Shown here in pieces: positions 46,410 to 55,794 of a stretch of DNA of 64,000 bases. Origin of the DNA: Anthostomella pinea. Its lineage: Eukaryota > Ascomycota > Sordariomycetes > Xylariales > Xylariaceae. The stretch's first letter is position 1. Each line of letters opens with the position of its first letter. The translations under genes were made by a program, and so were the position numbers. The notes below the pieces were generated by a model that worked only from the letters and a program-made list of their open reading frames with translations, made no database searches and was not told the DNA's origin. The DNA lies in the NCBI GenBank assembly GCA_963556695.1, contig CAUWAG010000003.1:3410001-3474000 (forward strand). The letters run 5' to 3'.

Positions 46410-46879
46410 ATGAATACACCAAAAGTTAACTTTTGCTAATTTAAAATTACATAAAACAAATGTAATACGAATTATAGTTAATTATGATGAATTAATAAAA
46501 TAAAAAATATAATGCAAAAGCTAAAAATAATAAGTATATACAATATTTATATAATTTAAACTTCTCATATAGATAATCTTTCTATTCTAAGTATATTATT
46601 ATTTAGAATTATAATTGGAGTACCTTCTATAACCATATATTATTTAATATCTATACGAATATATAAAGGTCAATTATATTATGTGGAGGTAGAACCTCGT
46701 CGTCCTCCTAAACGTAATCATCAATGATTCGTCTTAAATGGAAGGAAAAATTATTACCTCGTATTAAGTGTCGTTGAGTTAAAATATACGGGACTGGAAA
46801 ACGTAAATAATTTATTAAGTTAGTGTTTTTTAATTTAATCATGGGTAATTTATTTTATATATATTAAATATGATAATGT

Positions 46880-47045
46880 GCAAGAATAATAGGGATAGGT
46901 TTAGCTACTACTGGTTTAATAGGAGCAGGAGTCGGAATTGATGTAGTTTTTGGAGCTTTAATATGTTATTTTAGGTTTTGCTTTCTCAGAAGCTACTGGT
47001 TTATTTGCGTTAATGATAGCTTTTTTGCTTTTGTATATAGCTTAA
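46880..47045 (+). pseudogene. atp9: atp9 remnant with internal deletion
   Basis: The sequence begins like ATP synthase subunit c: ARIIGIGLATTGLIGAGVG, then IDVVFGALI. It jumps in another frame to LGFAFSEATGLFALMIAFLL and ends LYIA with TAA. The loop region LGVARNP-type, about 18 codons around the conserved polar loop, is missing and the two halves are out of frame. So it cannot give the c-ring subunit of F0. Confidence 0.85.
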
Positions 47046-47330
47046 ATTATATATAATTATATTTTTAGTTAAGCTATCACAATTATATCTGAATTTATAA
47101 AATTAAAGTATATTAATTTGTATTCATAAAAAATTATTTAGGTGTTTTTATTAACCTGCTATTTCCTTTCTTGTTTTATAGATTGATAGTGTCATAGTGC
47201 ACTCCGTTTCGGAGGCCTTAATTGACCAGAAATGCGCATTACTCAATATCCAAGGCTTACCCTCTTGTTGGTATTAGAGAAATACATAGATTCTATAAGG
47301 ATCTTAAAAAAGGGGTAGGGTAAGTGGAAA

Positions 47331-47354
47331 GGAAAATGTTCATGAACATTTTCC
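47331..47354. repeat. Perfect 24-bp palindrome
   Basis: GGAAAATGTTCA is followed directly by its reverse complement TGAACATTTTCC. Such GC-containing cruciforms are common in mitochondrial spacers. Confidence 0.8.
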
Positions 47355-47501
47355 TATGTTTTGGAGATAATAATAAACTAAATTTGAAAGAATTTAAGTA
47401 AAGTTATAGTGGATAATATGTCTGTATAAATATTATACTTCAAGCGAAGGGTTTAGGTTTCAAATAGAAAATATTATAAATTAATAGATAACTTTATCAA
47501 A

Positions 47502-47576
47502 ATATAGAATTTAAATGCGAGCTTTGCAAAGCCTACATAAAACTATAATTTAGAGAGACATTTTTAACTAGAAATA
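47502..47576 (+). repeat. 75-bp direct repeat, copy 1
   Basis: Identical over 75 bp to 49286-49360. The unit contains the self-complementary GCTTTGCAAAGC and the word TTTAGAGAGACATTTTTAAC. Flanks differ after the repeat. Confidence 0.9.
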
Positions 47577-47864
47577 GCTTGGTATTATTCGAAACTTTCA
47601 AATATTTAATTAATAATATTCAAAAATTATAGGCATATTTTAATTATGTATATATAATATTAATTATGCTGATATTTTTTAATCAGGTTGGGTGTAGAAT
47701 TTTATTAATATAAGTTTATATTAATGTAATTTGAGGCATTGGTTATATTAATATAACCAATTAGTACGGAGTGGGTCGTGGTAGAGCCGTACGTTAATCT
47801 GTATATAACATATTTGGAGTTGTATAAAGGCCAAAAAATTTAACTTGATGAGAATAAATTACCT

Positions 47865-47960
47865 CTCATGGACGGATTTCTAGCTACACCTAGAAATAAA
47901 GCTCCAAAAACTACACCAATTCCGACTCCTGCACTTATTAAATCAGTAATTGTTATACCT
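47865..47960 (-). pseudogene. Inverted atp9 fragment (loop region)
   Basis: Read on the minus strand it encodes ITDLISAGVGIGVVFGAL followed by FLGVARNPSM. This is the middle of subunit c, including the conserved ARNP loop missing from the remnant at 46880. There is no start and no C-terminal helix. Confidence 0.75.
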
Positions 47961-48214
47961 CGGTCTTGTCTCTTATTGAAAAATAATAGATTATATTATA
48001 TTATTACAAATTGCAAAGTCCTCCTATTATAGAATAGTTCAGGTTAATCAGCAGGTAAGTTAATAAATATTTTAGTTAAAACCTCCAGAGATTACTTTAA
48101 TATATCTTAGTAAATATAGAATATTTATATTTAAAGATAAAGACATAATCCCATCTTGCTTGAGAATGCAAGTTAATACTAATGTCTATATGGCCGCTTC
48201 AGACGTTGATAACT

Positions 48215-48246
48215 ATTTATCAAGTATTAACAAATACTTGATAAAT
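48215..48246. repeat. Hairpin with 14-bp arms
   Basis: ATTTATCAAGTATT at 48215-48228 and its exact reverse complement at 48233-48246 are separated by four bases. It may form a stem in mitochondrial RNA; function unknown. Confidence 0.75.
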
Positions 48247-48525
48247 AAATAATTTATCTAGCATTCACAGTTACTTATTTAATAATTTACCTTATGTTAG
48301 TAGTTACTTAATAAAGGATCCATGATTTATTTTATTCATTGGAGGTTTAATAAGCTTATTTATATTTATTTAGGTTGCTTTGTTTATATATTATTTTTTA
48401 CCTAAACCTGGATTTACCTCAAGTAAATCCGCGCCTTCAGGTTTTAAGTACAAATGATATCCATGAAAAGGTGAGTGAATTCTTATTCCTCGATCTCGTG
48501 TTTATATTCTAATTTTATAATATAT

Positions 48526-48596
48526 GGTGTGTTAGTTTAATGGTAGAATATAGTAGTACGGTTACTATCGTATAAGTTCGAGTCTTATACACACTT
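48526..48596 (+). tRNA. trnR: mitochondrial tRNA-Arg(ACG)
   Basis: Acceptor GGTGTGT pairs with ACACACT, the anticodon stem TAGTA/TACTA holds loop GTACGGT with anticodon ACG, and the T arm is ATAAG-TTCGAGT-CTTAT. All arms fold. Confidence 0.85.
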
Positions 48597-49465
48597 CAGC
48601 AATTTATATTGAATTTAAGCTACTCCTGGATAGGTTTCAAATTTGAATTAAAGCACCCTACACTACACTTACTTCAACGTTTGCTTAAGTTAGCTAATAA
48701 TAACTAATACTTGATTATACTGTACCCTCAAGATATAAAAGTTTTAAATGATTCCTTCAAATGGTAATAATATTCTATTTGAAGGAAAATTGCAGGGAAT
48801 TTAGTGTTTTTAATAAAAATATTAACACCTTCAGAAATTGGACATTTTGTAAATATGAAGGCATAATCCTATATTATAAGTGATTATAGGTTAGTCCTTG
48901 GTAGTATACGATACAGACTATTTTATTTCGGATTTATTTATATATAATCTTTCTTATAGGTGCATTATTTATGGTTATTATTGGATTAGCTTTTGTCACT
49001 ATAATGTTTCTATTAGACAAGATAAAATATAAAGGTCCAACCTATATAGTAGATGTCGGACCTTGTCATAGGTAATAATCTACCGCAGAATAAAAAAAAG
49101 GTCTTTTTTTTTTTATAAAGCGACGAATGACAAGTAATAAACGGTAAATGACGAAAAGCGTTATTACCTTATATTAAACATCGTTAAAAAATTATATAGG
49201 GCGGCGTTAATTTGTTAAGTATAATATTTTCTATTATAATTATATAGATTGGTCCTTGATTCAAAGTATAAATAACATTATCCCGATATAGAATTTAAAT
49301 GCGAGCTTTGCAAAGCCTACATAAAACTATAATTTAGAGAGACATTTTTAACTAGAAATATCTTTATATTCTCCAAAACTTTAACCGAAAATATTTATTA
49401 CCCAAAATTTATAGTGATGGATTTTACCATCAACAATTATATAATAAATATAATCGTATACATAT
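48597..49465. other. Mitochondrial-type spacer upstream of rns
   Basis: It holds the second copy of the 75-bp repeat (49286-49360). A short frame near 48970 reads FMVIIGLAFVTIMFLLDKI and could be a membrane-protein remnant, unassigned. A stretch near 49155-49185 resembles 46755-46785 with mainly C/T and G/A differences. Confidence 0.45.
49286..49360 (+). repeat. 75-bp direct repeat, copy 2 (about 100 bp before rns)
   Basis: Identical to 47502-47576. Its position just upstream of rns suggests a duplicated rns leader or processing site. Confidence 0.9.
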
Positions 49466-50972
49466 AGGTGAGTTTGGTGATGGCTCTGATTGAACGCTGT
49501 CTAAATGCTTGACACATGCTAATCGAACGTTTAATTTAATGGATAATTTTATTAAAAGTGGTGTACAGGTGAGTATAGATACCCGGCCTACCTTAAAGAT
49601 AGGGAAAGATCCCTAATAATAAAATGGTGTGTTAATCACCGCTTTAAGAGGACTTAAGGGAATATCGTCGGGATAGGTAGTTGTTAAGGTTGTTACTTAA
49701 CAAGCCTAAATTCTCGTAGTCGAATCTGAAAGGTTGATCGACCACATTGGGTCTGAAAAAACCCCAAGGCAAGCGAGTACAGCAGTGAGGAATTTTGGTC
49801 AATGGCCTAACGGCTGAACTGGCAACTTAGAGGAATGTAGACTGTAAAAGGTACTATAAATTGACTTATCGAATGAAATTCTAAATGTTTTATTGATAAT
49901 GACGATAAGCAGATTGATGCCTTGACTAATTACGTGCCAGCAGTCGCGGTAATACGTAAGAGGCTAGTGTTATTCATCTTAAATAGGTTTAAAGGGTACT
50001 TAGACGGTGAAATAAATTACCTTAATAAAGGGATGATTTTGCTAGAGTTTTATGTGAGGAAGTAGTACTTAAGGTGTAGAGATGAAATTCGTTGATACCT
50101 CGGGGACTGATAAAGGCGAAGGCAACTTCTTATGTAAAAACTGACGTTGAAGGACGAAGGCACAGAGAACGAACAGGATTAGGTACCCCAGTAGTCTTTG
50201 CAGAGAATGATGAATGCCATAGGTTAGGTTATAACAACTTGGTCTATAAATGAAAGTGTAAGCATTTCACCTCAAGAGTAATGTGGCAACGCAGGAACTG
50301 AAATCACTAGACCGTTTCTGACACCAGCAGTGAAGTATGTTATTTAATTCGATGATCCACGAAAAACCTTACCACAATTTGAATGTTATTAATTTGTTAA
50401 TATCAATGAATTAGTTAAAACTTTTTATTGAAAAATACATAAGTTAATAATACAAGCGTTGCACGGCTGTTTTCAGTTAATGTTGTGAAACTGCGGATTC
50501 GTCCGTGGAATTAACGAATACCCCGGCTTTATTTATAAATTTACTAATAGAGCATCTTCTGGCCCGCTACAATGGTCAGAACAAAAGGGAATAAGACAAG
50601 TCATCATGGCCTTAATATTGTGGGCTATAGACGTGCCACATACTCCTAGACAAAGAGAAGCAAAAATGCGAATTTAAGCTAATCTCAAAAAATAGGATAA
50701 AATATGGAAATGGATTGTAGCCTGAAATTCGGCTGCATGAATAAGAAATTGCTAGTAATCGTGAATCACCATGTCACGGTGAATAATACTTTGGATTGGT
50801 ACTAACCACTCGTCGCATGCTGAAAGGAGTTGGTGCAATAAGTTTGCTCTTTTATTATAAGTAAGTAAATGATAGGGTTTAGATGTTATAGTAGGATTCT
50901 TCGTATGCGCGATTCTGATTAGTGTTAAGTCGAAATACGGTTCGTGTAGTGGAAGTTGCACGGGATTCATAA
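49466..50972 (+). rRNA. rns: mitochondrial small-subunit rRNA (complete)
   Basis: It begins at TGAGTTTGGTGATGGCTCTG, equivalent to the bacterial AGAGTTTGATCATGGCTCAG. It contains the 530 loop (GTGCCAGCAGTCGCGGTAAT at 49935), GAACAGGATTAGGTACCCCAG (790 region), AAACCTTACCACAATTTGAA, and GCACGGCTGTTTTCAG. Toward the 3' end come CATCATGGCC, CTAGTAATCGTGAATCACCATGTCACGGTGAATA, and the terminal helices at about 50930. Length about 1.5 kb is normal for Pezizomycotina. No intron is present. Exact ends are estimated within about 10 nt. Confidence 0.93.
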
Positions 50973-50989
50973 ATTTTAACAAAATAAAA

Positions 50990-51076
50990 AGGAAGGTTCC
51001 GTTTGTAGGTATGACGGGCTGAGCTGTAAACTCAGTAGCTATATTGCTGTCGAAGGTTCGAGTCCTTTTCTTCCTA
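50990..51076 (+). tRNA. trnY: mitochondrial tRNA-Tyr(GTA)
   Basis: Acceptor AGGAAGG with TCTTCCT, anticodon stem CTGAG/CTCAG with loop CTGTAAA, an extra arm and T arm GAAGG-TTCGAGT-CCTTT. A class II tRNA, immediately after rns as in related mitochondrial genomes. Confidence 0.92.
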
Positions 51077-51083
51077 AGGATAA

Positions 51084-51154
51084 GTCTCTATAGCTCAATG
51101 GTAGAGCTTGATACTGTTAATATTATGATAGATGTTCGATTCATCTTAGGGGCG
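51084..51154 (+). tRNA. trnN: mitochondrial tRNA-Asn(GTT)
   Basis: Acceptor GTCTCTA pairs with TAGGGGC (several G-T pairs). D arm TAGCTCAATGGTAGAGC, anticodon loop with GTT, T arm AGATG-TTCGATT-CATCT. Confidence 0.88.
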
Positions 51155-51177
51155 TAATAAAGATATACGAGATTAAA

Positions 51178-51249
51178 GGGATATTAGCATAACGGTAATG
51201 CATATGACTTTTAATCATCATTATGTGAGTTCGATTCTCGTATATCCTA
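51178..51249 (+). tRNA. trnK: mitochondrial tRNA-Lys(TTT)
   Basis: Acceptor GGGATAT pairs with ATATCCT. The anticodon stem ATGA/TCAT holds loop CTTTTAA with anticodon TTT. T arm TGAG-TTCGATT-CTCG. Confidence 0.9.
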
Positions 51250-51305
51250 AATAAACTTAAGTAGTTTTTTATTAATAAAAAGTATTAAGAATTTAATAAA
51301 TATAA

Positions 51306-51376
51306 GCGACCATCATTTAACGGTAGGATTACTGTCTTCCAAACAGAGTGTGTCGGTTCGATTCCGACTGGTCGTA
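51306..51376 (+). tRNA. trnG: mitochondrial tRNA-Gly(TCC)
   Basis: Acceptor GCGACCA with TGGTCGT, anticodon stem CTGT/ACAG with loop CTTCCAA (TCC), T arm GTCGG-TTCGATT-CCGAC. Confidence 0.92.
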
Positions 51377-51467
51377 ATATTATCCATTTAGATTATGAAC
51401 ATTTCAGCTTAAAAATAATTATAAATTTATAATATAGATTCATCTTGAAATCTCTGCTGAAATATAA

Positions 51468-51540
51468 GAATTAGTAGCTTAATTGGTAAAGGACCCTCCT
51501 GTCACGAGGGTAGATATCGGTTCGAGGCCGTTCTAATTCG
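51468..51540 (+). tRNA. trnD: mitochondrial tRNA-Asp(GTC)
   Basis: Acceptor GAATTAG with CTAATTC is perfect. Anticodon stem CCCTC/GAGGG with loop CTGTCAC (GTC). T arm has TTCGAGG. Confidence 0.92.
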
Positions 51541-51548
51541 AAAATGAA

Positions 51549-51630
51549 GGAAAAGTTGCTATAGGTAGGGTAAGATATTTGCTAAATATTGTGTTAATTA
51601 CACATGGGTGTTCGAATCACCTCTTTTCCG
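51549..51630 (+). tRNA. trnS1: mitochondrial tRNA-Ser(GCT)
   Basis: Acceptor GGAAAAG with CTTTTCC, anticodon stem ATATT/AATAT with loop TGCTA-type (GCT), a long extra arm (GTGTTAATTACAC) and T arm with TTCGAAT. Class II form. Confidence 0.9.
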
Positions 51631-51646
51631 AAAAATATGCTTTTTT

Positions 51647-51717
51647 AAGAGTATAGTTTAATGGTAAAATAGGGAGCTTCAACCTCCAATTTCTCAGTTC
51701 GAGTCTGAGTACTCTTG
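51647..51717 (+). tRNA. trnW: mitochondrial tRNA-Trp(TCA)
   Basis: Acceptor AAGAGTA with TACTCTT. Anticodon stem GGGAG/CTCC with loop CTTCAAC gives TCA, which reads UGA as well as UGG and fits the code used by nad6 and cox3. Confidence 0.93.
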
Positions 51718-51758
51718 TAATTTATCCTTTACGAAGGCAAACAAACTTAAATATAAAT

Positions 51759-52409
51759 ATGAATAATTTATTTATTATATACGAAACCTATACAAATGGT
51801 TATAGAACAGATATATTGGATATTATATCATTATTGGCAATTTTATGTGGTATACTTGTTATTATTAGTAAAAATCCTATTGTTTCAGTATTATTTTTAA
51901 TAGGTTTATTTGCGAGTATTTCTTGTTATTTAATAATGTTAGGTTTAAGTTTTATAGGTTTATCTTATTTAATAGTTTATATAGGTGCTGTATCTATATT
52001 GTTTTTATTTATTTTAATGTTAATAAATATTAGAATAAGTGAATTACAAAGTAATACTAGTAATAGTATACCTTTAGCTATAGCTATTGCTATATCTTTT
52101 AACTATCCTATATTCCAATTATTGCCTTATAATATTGCTATTTTAAATAATTATTCTAATTTAAATAATATTTTATATAATATTTCTTTAAATCAATATA
52201 ATAAAAAAGTGAATTTGAATACATATAGTGATGATATACATTTTGTAACCAGTAAAATATGAGATGGTAATTTAATAGAAAATAGTCATATAACTAGTAT
52301 AGGGAATATTATGTATACTAATTATAATATGTGGTTAATATTGGCTAGTTTTATACTATTATTAGCTATGGTTGGTGCGATAGTTATAACAATAAAACAA
52401 AGAAATTAA
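51759..52409 (+). CDS. nad6: NADH dehydrogenase subunit 6 (mitochondrial code)
   Basis: A 216-residue membrane subunit of complex I when TGA at 52260-52262 is read as Trp (SKI-W-DGN). Features: ILDIISLLAILCGILVIIS, NPIVSVLFLIGLFASISCYL, the conserved GLSFIGLSYLIVYIGAVSIL with its helix bulge, FLFILMLINIRISEL, and the last helix ILASFILLLAMVGAIVITI ending KQRN. Length and helix pattern match fungal ND6. In the standard code it would stop at codon 168, so it would not be expressed properly in the nucleus. It is intact over its whole length. Confidence 0.95.
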
Positions 52410-52415
52410 ATATAA

Positions 52416-52487
52416 AAGAAATTAGCTCAATGGTAGAGCAACCGTTTTACACACGGAAGGTTGGGTGTTCAAGTCACCTATTTCTTA
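52416..52487 (+). tRNA. trnV: mitochondrial tRNA-Val(TAC)
   Basis: Acceptor AAGAAAT with ATTTCTT, anticodon stem CCGT/ACGG with loop TTTACAC (TAC), T arm GGGTG-TTCAAGT-CACCT. It starts seven bases after the nad6 stop. Confidence 0.92.
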
Positions 52488-52595
52488 AAGAGTATAAAAT
52501 ATGGGATTTTATTTCTTAATAAATTATTAAATAATATAATTTATTTAATAATTATATACTTTGTATGTTTTTAACTTATTAATTAAGAAAGGTAA

Positions 52596-53405
52596 ATGAC
52601 TGAAATAGTAAGAAGTAATTTTCAAAATCATCCTTTTCATTTAGTGTCTCCTTCACCTTGACCATTATATACAAGTATTAGTTTGTTTAGTTTAGCTACT
52701 AGTGGAGCATTATCTATGCATAGTTTTAGTAATGCATATAATATATATTTTTTAGCTCTTATAATGCTAGTTTTTGCTATGTCCTTTTGATTTCGTGATA
52801 TAATTAGCGAGGGAACTTTTTTAGGTAATCATACTTTAGCAGTACAAAAAGGACTAAATTTAGGGGTTATTTTATTTATAGTTTCTGAAGCTTTATTCTT
52901 CATGGCTATATTTTGAGCATTCTTTCATAGTGCTTTAACTCCTACTGTGGAATTAGGGGCTCAATGACCTCCTATAGGTATTGAACCTGTTAATCCTTTT
53001 GAATTACCTTTACTTAATACAGTACTATTATTATCAAGTGGTGCAACAGTTACATATGCTCATCATTCTTTAATTCAAGGTAAAAGAAGTGGAGCTTTAT
53101 ATGGTTCTATTGCTACTATAATATTAGCGGTTATTTTTACTGGTTTTCAAGGAATAGAATATAGTGTATCATCTTTCACTATTAGTGATGGTGCTTTTGG
53201 TACATGTTTTTTTTTTGCAACAGGGTTTCATGGATTACACGTAATGGTAGGAACTGCTTTTTTAGCGGTAGCTTTATGAAGAATATTTGCATACCATCTA
53301 ACAGACAATCATCATTTGGGTTTTGAGGGTGGAATTTTATACTGACACTTTGTTGATGTGGTATGACTTTTTTTATATGTATCTGTGTATTACTGAGGAT
53401 CTTAA
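52596..53405 (+). CDS. cox3: Cytochrome c oxidase subunit 3 (mitochondrial code)
   Basis: 269 residues, starting [20 protein letters not shown] and ending YVSVYYWGS. At least seven TGA codons must be Trp (for example PSPWPLY, AMSFWFRD, FFMAIFWAFF, ALWRIFAYH, GILYWHFVDVVWLFLYV). Family motifs are all present: [48 protein letters not shown] and [19 protein letters not shown]. The subunit is a seven-helix core protein of complex IV in the inner membrane. The gene is uninterrupted and of normal length, with no intron. Confidence 0.96.
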
Positions 53406-53722
53406 TGAAGAATATTAAATTTAAATCCCATAATTATTTAAAACACCTATGCCTTTACATAAAAATAAAGTAATATTACAATCTAATTAAATATTGATTC
53501 AACAAAAATACCTTATAATAATACATTATGCTTTAGTAGTGGTTGTTTAATTGTAGCCTTTACTAGTATAGGTGGAATACAAAAATGAGCTACGTCATTA
53601 ATAAATATATTATGTTATAGTTTTTATACTTAATAATACAAATGTAGAGTATTACTCATATAAATTTATTAAGTATTATAATTAGAATGTTATTATTTAT
53701 AATACCTTAATTATTCAAATTT
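53406..53722. other. Mitochondrial-type spacer after cox3
   Basis: About 320 bp of AT-rich sequence. Nothing recognisable as a gene or tRNA. Confidence 0.4.
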
Positions 53723-54097
53723 ATGGTTACCATAAATTTAAATAATTACATAAATTATGGAATATTTTTAATTAATAGTTTTTACCTTATTTTATCTGGG
53801 TTTATATTATGTAAATTAGATACTATAAATTTTGTAATTTTAGTGGGCTTTATTCTAATAGTATTAGGTTTAACTTCTAAAATATGAAGTAAGAAATTAT
53901 TAAATTTATATTTAAATTTTAATAAAATAAAATGCTTTTTATTATATTTAGTCTTAAGATGACTTTTATTAGTTTTTACGCGAACATTTTTAATAAATGT
54001 TTGTTTATTACTTAGTTGATTCTTTCCTGGATCTTATATAAACTGAGAATCATTAATATTAATATTAAATGCTACAATACTAAATTTTTTAGTATAA
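53723..54097 (+). CDS. Hypothetical mitochondrial membrane ORF, open only with TGA = Trp
   Basis: From ATG 53723 a 124-residue frame runs to TAA at 54095-54097 if four TGA codons are read as Trp (TSKIWSKKLL, LRWLLLVF, LSWFFPGS, INWESLI). The product is hydrophobic with at least three membrane segments: FLINSFYLILSGFILC, FVILVGFILIVLGLT and LLLVFTRTFLINVCLLLSW. It resembles no core mitochondrial gene I know. It lies between cox3 and trnI, a place where lineage-specific ORFs occur. Placement of the TGA codons at plausible Trp positions argues for real coding in the mitochondrion. A chance AT-rich frame is the alternative. Confidence 0.5.
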
Positions 54098-54496
54098 ATT
54101 ATACTAAAATATACGTGAAAAGGTGTTCCGTATATGTACTATACAATCCTTTAACGCATGGTACTAAAGAATTATATTTTAAAACTAATGAAGGGAGTAT
54201 TATTATCCTATGTTTACTTCTGACCTCCGGTAAAGTAAGCGAAGGGGTTAGTTACAATCTAACTAGAATAAATTTATATCAAGACGCCACTAATAATAAT
54301 TTAACTGTAAATACATAACCCTTTTAACTAGTCAAACAGATCTTGTAAATATAGGCCATGGAATGTCAAGTTTAGTAAGAGAAGGATTAATATTAAATTA
54401 ATCCTTAATATGATCTGGTTAAATGTATTTCTATATGTGTTTAAGGAAAGTAATATATATTAAAAAAAATTTTTTTTTTATATAATATAAATATAA
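54098..54496. other. Mitochondrial-type spacer with a partial frame
   Basis: A frame to 54318 reads VKRCSVYVLYNPLTHGTKEL then YFKTNEGSIIILCLLLTSGK and could be the tail of a further unassigned ORF overlapping the previous one in another frame. A T/A homopolymer run follows at about 54460. Confidence 0.35.
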
Positions 54497-54568
54497 GATT
54501 CTTTAGTTTAACAGGTAAAATGCATTTTTGATAAGAATGATATTCAAGTTCAAGTCTTGAAAGAATTA
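54497..54568 (+). tRNA. trnI: mitochondrial tRNA-Ile(GAT)
   Basis: Acceptor GATTCTT with AAGAATT, loop around TTGATAA with GAT anticodon, T arm TCAAG-TTCAAGT-CTTGA. Confidence 0.87.
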
Positions 54569-54573
54569 GTGAA

Positions 54574-54655
54574 GGAAAAGTTGTTATAGGTAGGGTAAAA
54601 TATTGGCTAAATATTGTGTTAATTACACATGGGTGTTCGAATCATCTCTTTTCCG
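54574..54655 (+). tRNA. mitochondrial tRNA-Ser(GCT)-like, duplicate copy with changes
   Basis: Differs from the copy at 51549 at a few bases: GTTGTTATAGG for GTTGCTATAGG, TTGGCTAA for TTTGCTAA in the anticodon arm, and AATCATC for AATCACC in the T arm. One change lies in the anticodon loop side and one weakens the T stem, so it may be a pseudogene. Confidence 0.7.
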
Positions 54656-54671
54656 AAAAATATGCTTTTTT

Positions 54672-54742
54672 AAGAGTATAGTTTAATGGTAAAATAGGGA
54701 GCTTCAACCTCCAATTTCTCAGTTCGAGTCTGAGTACTCTTG
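54672..54742 (+). tRNA. trnW: mitochondrial tRNA-Trp(TCA), duplicate copy
   Basis: Identical to 51647-51717 over its full length. Both copies could function. Confidence 0.85.
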
Positions 54743-54783
54743 TAATTTATCCTTTACGAAGGCAAACAAACTTAAATATAAAT

Positions 54784-54843
54784 ATGAATAATTTATTTAT
54801 TATATACGAAACCTATACAAATAGTTATAGAACATATATATAT
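54784..54843 (+). pseudogene. Truncated nad6 5' fragment
   Basis: Repeats the first ~19 codons of nad6 (MNNLFIIYETYTN, then SYRT in place of GYRT) and then departs into unrelated AT-rich sequence with a stop. It is a by-product of the block duplication. Confidence 0.85.
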
Positions 54844-55124
54844 TAGAAAGTATAGCACTTTTTTATAATTATATTAATAAAATATTTAACATTAGTTAAT
54901 AGTATAATTAATTCAACGTTAAATAGTGAAAATTTCGTGTTATATTTAATATTATTTTTAATAGTATTTCTTAGTATAGTTATAGCATATATACTTTATA
55001 TTGATAGATATCGACCACAAGGGGGAGGAGTTAAATTATAACTATGGCAAATTTAGATCTACAGTAGCTAGTACTGAGAATAACGATGGTTCTTGTTAAA
55101 CTTGATTAGATAAAACATCCGAAA

Positions 55125-55331
55125 ATGTTTAGTCCAAAAATATTATGTTCACGTGCTTATCCTGAAGGAATAGCCACAGCAGTAAGAATTCTGGTGAAGT
55201 TCCAGGATTTTAAGCTAACCCTAATAATTTTTATTATACTAATTACAACCCTGATAAATATATTACATATAATTTACCTCATAAGGGCAATGACTGGGGC
55301 TACTTTCCCCCAGCATGGGGATTGATCTTAA
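55125..55331 (+). CDS. Small hypothetical mitochondrial ORF
   Basis: Sixty-eight codons from ATG 55125 if the TGA at 55323 is Trp (HGDWS, then TAA). It contains AYPEGIATAVRILVKFQDF, a membrane-like stretch (LTLIIFIILITTLINILHII) and ends RAMTGATFPQHGDWS. It is less AT-biased than the spacers around it. I do not recognise it; it could be an intron-encoded or plasmid-derived fragment. Confidence 0.3.
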
Positions 55332-55480
55332 TAATAATTATTGAGTTCAGAATAACCCTATAAATAACTTAGTTTAATAGAGCTATAGCTTTATTCAAAA
55401 ATAAATACCTAATAAAAATTATAACAAATAGTATATATATTAAGTAGGTGCAATAATTATAACAATAAAAAAAAATGTAA

Positions 55481-55567
55481 AGAGAATTGATCGAGTGGTT
55501 TAAGATGGTAAGCTTGAGTCTTATTTGGCCTAAATAGGTCACATCCGTTCGAATCGGATATTCTCTG
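55481..55567 (+). tRNA. trnS2: mitochondrial tRNA-Ser(TGA)
   Basis: Acceptor AGAGAAT with ATTCTCT, anticodon stem GTAAG/CTTAT with loop CTTGAGT (TGA), extra arm GGCCTAAATAGGTC, T arm ATCCG-TTCGAAT-CGGAT. Class II. Confidence 0.92.
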
Positions 55568-55719
55568 AATTAAATTCATAAGTAAATTTGACAATTTAAT
55601 ATATCTATATTAAAATTAGGAATAAAGTATTTAATAGAATAAGATTTATCTTTATTCAAAAATAAATACATAATATAAAATTATATTAATAATTAATATA
55701 TAAAGGATATATATATATA

Positions 55720-55792
55720 CGGATTAGGGCCGGGTAGGTTAGGCGTCTCATTTGGGTTGGGAACTAGTTACGTTCGAATCGTAATAATCCGA
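55720..55792 (+). tRNA. trnP: mitochondrial tRNA-Pro(TGG)
   Basis: Acceptor CGGATTA with TAATCCG is perfect. Anticodon stem TCTCA/TGGGA with loop TTTGGGT (TGG). T arm TTACG-TTCGAAT-CGTAA. It directly precedes rnl, as usual in this group. Confidence 0.93.
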
Positions 55793-55794
55793 AA

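Larger units (their letters stand above)
47046..48525. other. Mitochondrial-type spacer with repeats and hairpins
   Basis: AT-rich spacer between the atp9 remnant and trnR. It contains a perfect 24-bp palindrome at 47331-47354, one copy of a 75-bp direct repeat (47502-47576), the inverted atp9 fragment (47865-47960) and a hairpin at 48215-48246. No full gene is visible. Confidence 0.6.
51546..51820 (+). repeat. Block duplicated at 54571-54843 (trnS-trnW-nad6 start), original copy
   Basis: About 275 bp covering trnS(GCT), trnW and the first ~20 codons of nad6 recurs downstream with only a handful of substitutions. This copy runs on into an intact nad6, so it is taken as the original. Confidence 0.9.
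54571..54843 (+). repeat. Duplicated block (trnS-trnW-nad6 start), second copy
   Basis: Near-identical to 51546-51820. It stops matching shortly after codon 19 of nad6, so the duplication ended inside that gene. Confidence 0.9.

Noticed and set aside
54880..55040. Membrane-like frame ending DRYRPQGGGVKL
   Set aside because: No start codon and a stop upstream in frame; I could not match it to a known mitochondrial subunit.
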